Assembly: GCF_030295995.1 (NCBI RefSeq)
Contig: NZ_AP027365.1
Coordinates: 434,001-498,000, forward strand
DNA from: Thalassotalea hakodatensis
GTDB taxonomy: Bacteria > Pseudomonadota > Gammaproteobacteria > Enterobacterales > Alteromonadaceae
DNA length: 64,000 nt
Direction of reading: 5' to 3'
Part shown: positions 59,268 through 64,000 of the stretch, piece after piece
How the letters are laid out: every line of letters starts with the position of its first letter
Numbering within the stretch: the first letter of the stretch is position 1
Position numbers and translations under genes: made by a program
Notes under the pieces: model-generated
Seen by the model: the letters and a program-made list of their open reading frames with translations, nothing else
Database searches by the model: none
Told to the model about the DNA's origin: nothing

Positions 59268-59316
59268 AATTTCTATATTACTGCGTGCTAGGGTAGTACT
59301 CAGTCATATAGAAATT
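59268..59316 (+). promoter_or_regulatory. Inverted repeat in the leader of the halogenase pair
   Basis: AATTTCTATAT (59268-59278) and ATATAGAAATT (59306-59316) are exact reverse complements separated by 27 bases. It lies about 40 bases before the first halogenase start and could be an operator or leader hairpin. Confidence 0.4.
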
Positions 59317-59352
59317 TGTAGGGCAGTCTGTGCTGTGTAAGTAGGTAATTGG

Positions 59353-60879
59353 ATGAAAGAACAAAAAAAACACGTTAATTCAATTGTTATTGTTGGTGGT
59401 GGAACTGCAGGCTGGATGACGGCAGCAGCCTTGAGTCATCATTTTACCAATAAAAATGTCAGTATAACTTTAGTAGAATCCTCACAAATAGGAACCATTG
59501 GCGTTGGTGAAGCAACAATTCCGACACTGAGGCGTTTTTATCGTAAGTTAGGCTTGTCAGATCTTGATGTGTTAAAAGCTACGGCAGCAACATGCAAATT
59601 AGGTATTGAGTTTCAAGATTGGCATAAACTAGCTGGTTCGTTTATTCATCCGTTCGGCCTTTATGGACAAGGGACGAAAGAGGTTGATTTTCATCATTAT
59701 TGGATGCGTCAAAAGCAAACCGATAATGCATCACCTTTGGCAGACTTTTCCTTAGGTGTTCAGCTCGCCAAAGAGAATAAATTTACTTTACCAAACACTA
59801 AGCCTGAAAGCCAACTTGAAATATTTGACTGGGCTTTACACTTTGATGCTGCTTTATTTGCAAAACTAATGAGGGAATATTCCGAAAACAATGGAACAAC
59901 CTTAGTTGATGGAAAAATTGTTGATGTTATTACAAGTGAGGAAAGTGGTGTTATAAAACAAGTTGTATTAGAAAATAATACGACGGTTGAAGGCGATCTT
60001 TTCATTGATTGTTCGGGGTTTAAAGGGTTACTCATCGACAAAGCATTAAAAGTTGGTTATCAAGATTGGAGTGAATGGTTGTTTTGTGATCGCGCTGTTG
60101 CTGTGCAGAGCGAGTCAACATCAGCGCCTAGTGCACGCACAGTCTCTAAGGCACATCAGGCAGGTTGGCAATGGAAGATTCCTTTACAGCATCGACAAGG
60201 AAATGGACATGTTTATGCGAGTAACTATATTGACGACCAATCTGCCCTTGATACGCTATTAGCAAATATCGACGGTAAACTATTGCACGACCCTCGTTCT
60301 TTTACTTTTACCCCCGGGCGACGCGAAAAAGCGTGGCATAAAAACTGTGTGGCTATTGGGCTTTCTTCCGGCTTCTTAGAACCTCTTGAATCTACTAGTA
60401 TTGCCTTGGTTGAAACAGCGATAGAAAAGCTCATTCCATCATTAGATGCACTGAACTATGACTCAGATACCGTTGAACAGTTTAATCAAAAAACAGTGTT
60501 GGAATATGAACGAGTGCGAGATTTCCTAATTTTACATTACCAATCAACACAACGAACTGATTCGCCATTTTGGCGTGATTGTCAACAAATGAAGTTGCCA
60601 GAAACGTTACAAGAAAAGGTTGATATTTATAAACAGACTGGCGAGATAAAGCCTTATCCATTTGAGATTTTTGGTAAGGATAGTTGGCTGGCTATTTTTG
60701 ATGGTTTTGAAATTTATCCGCAAAGCTATAATAAAAAGGCAGATAACATGCCGATTGAGTACCTAAATAAGAATTTAGCTTATATGCAACAACGGGTAAG
60801 GCAGTCGGCAGATAATGCTTTATCACATGGTGTTTTTTTAAAGAAATATTGCCACTTTGAAGCAAAGATATCGTCTTAA
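59353..60879 (+). CDS. Flavin-dependent halogenase (tryptophan halogenase family), first
   Basis: A 508-residue flavoenzyme of the tryptophan halogenase family. The FAD-binding VIVGGGTAGWMTAAAL starts near residue 12, GVGEATIPTLRRFY follows, and CKLGIEFQDWH carries the position of the catalytic lysine. The halogenase-specific WxWxIP motif is present as WQWKIPLQHRQGNG. The real substrate is unlikely to be free tryptophan: TonB-linked members such as BrvH act on indole in vitro. It needs reduced flavin from a reductase not present here. The second halogenase starts 20 bases downstream. Confidence 0.92.
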   Translation: MKEQKKHVNSIVIVGGGTAGWMTAAALSHHFTNKNVSITLVESSQIGTIGVGEATIPTLRRFYRKLGLSDLDVLKATAATCKLGIEFQDWHKLAGSFIHPFGLYGQGTKEVDFHHYWMRQKQTDNASPLADFSLGVQLAKENKFTLPNTKPESQLEIFDWALHFDAALFAKLMREYSENNGTTLVDGKIVDVITSEESGVIKQVVLENNTTVEGDLFIDCSGFKGLLIDKALKVGYQDWSEWLFCDRAVAVQSESTSAPSARTVSKAHQAGWQWKIPLQHRQGNGHVYASNYIDDQSALDTLLANIDGKLLHDPRSFTFTPGRREKAWHKNCVAIGLSSGFLEPLESTSIALVETAIEKLIPSLDALNYDSDTVEQFNQKTVLEYERVRDFLILHYQSTQRTDSPFWRDCQQMKLPETLQEKVDIYKQTGEIKPYPFEIFGKDSWLAIFDGFEIYPQSYNKKADNMPIEYLNKNLAYMQQRVRQSADNALSHGVFLKKYCHFEAKISS

Positions 60880-60899
60880 TCGTTTTCACTGGAATTAAC

Positions 60900-62423
60900 A
60901 TGAAAAAAACAGAAAATCCGCTTAATAAAATAGTCATTGTTGGTGGTGGAACCTCCGGGTGGATTGCTGCAGCGACACTTGCTCACGGCTTTAGAAACGC
61001 AAACATCAACATAGAATTGGTTGAATCGGAACAAATCGGCACTATTGGTGTGGGTGAAGCAACTATTCCTTCTTTAATGGTGGTGTTAAATAGTTTAGGC
61101 ATTAGCTTAGATGAATTTGTGAAAGAAACGCAGGGAAGCTTTAAGTTAGGCATTCAGTTTGAGGATTGGCATTCCCAAGGGGAAAATTATTTTCATCCGT
61201 TTGGAGGCTTAGGTAAAACGATTGCCGGTTTTGATTTTTTTCAATGTTGGTTAAAGTGTAAAGCCGAGGGGGATTTAACACCATTAATGGCACACTCTCC
61301 AGAAGCAGTTTTAGCAGAAAGAGATAAATTTTTTCTACCTTTTAATGTGCAAAATACGCCCTTAGAAAGGGCTTTTTATGCGTTACACTTAGACTCTACT
61401 CTGGCGGGAAAATACTTTCGTAATTTTGCTGAAAAGTTGGGCGTAAAACGTACAGAAGGTCTAATTGAAAGCGTTACCCAGTACCAAAATGGCAATATTC
61501 AATCGGTAACCTTAGAAAGTGGAAATGAAGTTAAGGGTGATTTTTTTATTGATTGTTCGGGCTTTAGAGGCCTATTAATCGAACAAACATTACATTCAGG
61601 CTATGAAGATTGGTCTGAATATTTACCCTGTAATCGAGCGGTTACGGTACAAACAAAAAATATAGGCAGTACTAAACCTTATACTGTTTCTAAGGCACGA
61701 GACGCCGGTTGGACATGGCGTATCCCATTGCAACATCGCACAGGAAATGGCTACGTTTTTTGTGATAAATATATTAGTGATGATGAAGCGATAAAAACCT
61801 TATTATCTGCGGTAGAAGGAGAGCCATTATCGGAGCCTCGAGTGATTCCCTTTACAACGGGGATCCGTAAAAAAGCTTGGCAGAAAAATTGTTTAGCTCT
61901 GGGGTTAGCGCAAGGCTTTATTGAGCCACTAGAGTCAACGGCTATTCACTTAGTGACAAGAACGTTAGCTTATTTTATTAGAATGTTTCCAGATACATCT
62001 TGCCAACAAGAATTACAAGATGAGTTTAACCGTCGAGTGAGAGTTGATTATGAGGAAATAAGAGACTTTTTAGTCTTACATTATTGCACCACTTCACGAG
62101 AAGATACTGAATTTTGGCGTTGGTGTAAACAAATGCCTATTCCTGAATCACTACAACAAAAAATTGATTTTTTTAAAGCGTCTGGAGGATTAATACCGGG
62201 TGTTGAGTCGCTATTTCAACCGTCAAGTTGGTATGCCATATTTAATGGTATGAAGGTGATGCCGACACGCTATAATCCTGCGTTAGATACTTTAGCACCA
62301 GAAAAACTCAAAACGATATTGGCTAAAGGCGCGAATGGTTTAATTGAGATTGCCGAAAAACAACCGAGTCACGATCAATTTCTTGAGCAGTATTGTCAAG
62401 CACCTTTACCAGGTAATAAGTAA
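60900..62423 (+). CDS. Flavin-dependent halogenase (tryptophan halogenase family), second
   Basis: A 507-residue paralogue of the preceding enzyme, with the same motifs in the same order: VIVGGGTSGWIAAATL, GVGEATIPSLMVVL, FKLGIQFEDWH, and the WxWxIP motif as WTWRIPLQHRTGNG. The two differ in much of the substrate-facing middle part, so they may act on different positions or substrates. It is co-transcribed with the first. The IS1111-type element begins a few bases after the stop, so any further genes of the cluster may have been separated from it. Confidence 0.92.
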   Translation: MKKTENPLNKIVIVGGGTSGWIAAATLAHGFRNANINIELVESEQIGTIGVGEATIPSLMVVLNSLGISLDEFVKETQGSFKLGIQFEDWHSQGENYFHPFGGLGKTIAGFDFFQCWLKCKAEGDLTPLMAHSPEAVLAERDKFFLPFNVQNTPLERAFYALHLDSTLAGKYFRNFAEKLGVKRTEGLIESVTQYQNGNIQSVTLESGNEVKGDFFIDCSGFRGLLIEQTLHSGYEDWSEYLPCNRAVTVQTKNIGSTKPYTVSKARDAGWTWRIPLQHRTGNGYVFCDKYISDDEAIKTLLSAVEGEPLSEPRVIPFTTGIRKKAWQKNCLALGLAQGFIEPLESTAIHLVTRTLAYFIRMFPDTSCQQELQDEFNRRVRVDYEEIRDFLVLHYCTTSREDTEFWRWCKQMPIPESLQQKIDFFKASGGLIPGVESLFQPSSWYAIFNGMKVMPTRYNPALDTLAPEKLKTILAKGANGLIEIAEKQPSHDQFLEQYCQAPLPGNK

Positions 62424-62428
62424 TACCA
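62421..62428 (+). repeat. Left fragment of MITE-like repeat end
   Basis: TAATACCA here and AATTCGCATAAATATTCGG from 63802 together rebuild the terminal repeat seen at 44327 read in reverse (TAATACCAATTCGCATAAATA). The IS1111-type element lies exactly between the two parts. Confidence 0.65.
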
Positions 62429-62694
62429 TATATGGACTCTCTCCGATTGCAAGATAGTAATTGATAGGGTTTCAAAGTTCATTGCTGCCATATATTCGGC
62501 TTTTTTATGAGCGGATTTATCCGCTCTAGCCCTGATGGATATCCGCCCCTATTACCTTATCAATCTCGACGGCTTCTAACAGCCCTTGGTATTATCAGGT
62601 TTTAATAGAGCGGCTCTGAACCGTTTTCCGTCAATATCTATCTTTGCAATTTTTGCTTTTGAATGTTATTCCGTTTTATCTGTGATTGTTTGCT
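62429..62694 (-). ncRNA. Candidate seekRNA/bridge RNA region of the IS1111-type element
   Basis: In IS1111-group elements the guide RNA for target choice is made from the region after the transposase gene. This 266-base stretch holds no gene but has strong hairpins, e.g. GAGCGGAT-TT-ATCCGCTC (62509-62526). In the RNA sense it contains TAATACCAA (62586-62594), identical to the target strand at the left junction (TAATACCA then A). The exact RNA ends cannot be seen. Confidence 0.5.
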
Positions 62695-63708
62695 TTAAGC
62701 AAACTTATAATCTTCTTCCTTAACAACCATAGCCCATGCCATTCTTGCCATCTTATTGGCTAAGGCCACTACCGCTTTATTAAACGGCAGTCGTTCACGT
62801 AGACTACTCGCCCACTGACTCACTTTATCGGTTTTATTCCCTGCTTTTACTAATGCAGCCCTGGCACCGTTAATGAGTTGGGTTCGTAAATAAGTATTCC
62901 CTCGTTTACTAATGCCTTTTAAGTTTGGGTTGTCTCCCGTTGTATGCTGTTTGGCCACTAAACCAAGCCATGCAGCAACATGACGGCCATTTTTAAACGC
63001 TTTTCCATCACCAACTGCGCTATAAAAAGCCGTTGCGATGATAGCGCCTATCCCTGTCATTGTTTTTAATCTTTCGCATACTTTCTTTGTCTTACTAAGT
63101 GTACTTAGCTCTTTGTCTAATGCCTTGATTTGCTCATCGAGTCCAGTTAATTCGTCATACAAATTGGATATATGTCTGCGTGATAACACGGTGAGTTTAT
63201 TCTCTGCATCTTCTAAAATATCAGGTACAGCTTTTCTCACTTGATTTGCCCCTTGAGCGATACTTATACCGTACTCAGCTAATAACCCTCGAGTTTGATT
63301 GATTAATGCGGTTCTAAATTTTATTCGTCGTTCTCTGATTCGATGTAAAAGTTGAATATCTTGCTGCTCTACATTTTTTATCGGAACAAAGCGCATATTC
63401 ACGCGTTGTGATGCTTCAGCTATCGCCTCCGCATCATTAAAGTCATTTTTATTACCTTTTCGATAAGGAACAACATATTGCGGTGCAATGACTTTAACTT
63501 CATGACCGTAACTTTTTATAGTTTGCGCCCAGTAATTAGTGGAGCCACAGGCTTCCATAACAACAATCGAAGACTCTAAATTAGCAAAGTACGCTTTAAT
63601 ATTCGCACGTTTCAGCTTTTTCTTTTTGAGCACCTTTCCCATGTTTGATAACCAAACTAAATGAAAAATGTTCTTGGCGATATCTAAACCTATTGTTACT
63701 TTATTCAT
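62695..63708 (-). CDS. IS110-family (IS1111 group) transposase
   Basis: A 337-residue DEDD-type recombinase. The RuvC-like N-terminal domain has D9 (GLDIAK), E52 (VVMEACGS), D89 and D92 (NDFNDAEA). The C-terminal Transposase_20 domain has TGIGAIIATAFYSAVGD and GISKRGNTYLRTQLINGARA, with the catalytic serine in ISKRG. The frame is intact and the element is likely functional. It moves the surrounding element without the usual DDE chemistry. Confidence 0.93.
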   Translation of the reverse strand: MNKVTIGLDIAKNIFHLVWLSNMGKVLKKKKLKRANIKAYFANLESSIVVMEACGSTNYWAQTIKSYGHEVKVIAPQYVVPYRKGNKNDFNDAEAIAEASQRVNMRFVPIKNVEQQDIQLLHRIRERRIKFRTALINQTRGLLAEYGISIAQGANQVRKAVPDILEDAENKLTVLSRRHISNLYDELTGLDEQIKALDKELSTLSKTKKVCERLKTMTGIGAIIATAFYSAVGDGKAFKNGRHVAAWLGLVAKQHTTGDNPNLKGISKRGNTYLRTQLINGARAALVKAGNKTDKVSQWASSLRERLPFNKAVVALANKMARMAWAMVVKEEDYKFA

Positions 63709-63801
63709 GTGACTCTCTCTACTTTGTTTATGCGAAAACTTACCCCTAACTACTATGGCGCATTATGACGCCGATGGGGAGTGGAGAGAGTCCATTCCAT
63801 T

Positions 63802-64000
63802 AATTCGCATAAATATTCGGTCATTCAGCGAGAATTAAACGCTTTAGAGGCACGGCGTTGATTGCAGAGAATGGTTATTCAGGAGAACGTGCTCCTGCGT
63901 TCTCTAATAAGCTACATCCTTGTAGCGTCCTTTTCAAAATCAACAACACAGGCTATGAAGCGTTTAAACTCGCCCTTTGGGCTGACGAATCCCCAAAAAA
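63802..64000 (+). repeat. MITE-like dispersed repeat, second copy (cut by window end)
   Basis: The sequence matches the 44.2-kb copy (reverse strand) with one base difference over about 130 aligned bases, up to GCCCTTTGGG, after which they diverge. It carries an extra segment of about 49 bases (63881-63929) made of two small hairpins: AGGAG-AACGTG-CTCCT and GCTACA-TCCT-TGTAGC. The left end was interrupted by the IS1111-type element. Confidence 0.8.

Larger units (their letters stand above)
62429..63801 (-). mobile_element. IS110-family insertion sequence, IS1111 group, complete
   Basis: The element is about 1373 bp, with bounds set by the interrupted repeat. Subterminal inverted repeats ATGGACTCTCTCC (62432-62444) and GGAGAGAGTCCAT (63783-63795) are perfect over 13 bases. 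No target duplication is evident. Subterminal repeats, a DEDD recombinase and a long non-coding stretch downstream of the gene (about 265 bases) rather than upstream place it in the IS1111 group. Confidence 0.85.

Overview
This window is a chromosomal segment of a low-GC marine gammaproteobacterium of the order Alteromonadales, most like Colwellia or Thalassotalea (family Colwelliaceae). That placement is inferred from protein similarity recalled from memory, the order rpoC-rpsL-rpsG-fusA-tuf, the FabY-type ketoacyl synthase, and the TonB receptor/halogenase/LacI cluster; no rRNA gene is present to confirm it. I saw no tRNA, rRNA or CRISPR array.

Layout. (1) 1-5.1 kb: the end of rpoC, a terminator, then the str operon (rpsL, rpsG, fusA) and tuf, with clear sigma70 promoters before rpsL and tuf. 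(2) 5.1-8.9 kb: an IS10-like IS4-family element lying inside a GGGGTCAGGTAC palindromic repeat, an ECF sigma factor/DGPF protein pair, a second intact palindrome and a small secreted protein. (3) 9.1-21.8 kb: exported M17 aminopeptidase, uvrA, a YajR-like MFS transporter, secreted and outer-membrane proteins, a Gre-like factor, fadH, pssA and an SMP-30-like protein. (4) 21.9-25.3 kb: a complete group II intron inserted exactly after the ssb stop codon. (5) 25.4-38.2 kb: thioesterase, amidohydrolase, anmK/M23 peptidase, tyrS, several small envelope proteins, and the mtnN-cbiB-like-rhodanese-yicG operon. (6) 38.3-41 kb: a BigR-type sulfide/persulfide operon (ArsR repressor, persulfide dioxygenase, two YeeE/YedE transporter halves, DUF442 protein) with two palindromes in the divergent promoter. 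(7) 41-54.2 kb: hybrid histidine kinase, a MITE-like repeat, dUTPase, GlxA-type regulator, fabY, transglutaminase-like protein, acyl-CoA dehydrogenase, GST-like protein, plsC-rraB and a small membrane protein. (8) 54.2-64 kb: LacI regulator, large TonB-dependent receptor, two flavin-dependent halogenases, an IS1111-type IS110-family element and the start of a second copy of the MITE-like repeat.

How parts work together. The LacI regulator, the TonB receptor and the halogenase pair look like one substrate-responsive unit, because three copies of a TGACAGCGCTGTCA-like palindrome lie between the regulator and the receptor. The sulfide operon forms a second self-contained unit. The mobile elements show nested insertion: IS10-like into a palindromic repeat, IS1111-type into the end of a MITE-like repeat, and the intron into the 3' end of ssb using IBS sequences made from the codons of the SSB C-terminal tip.
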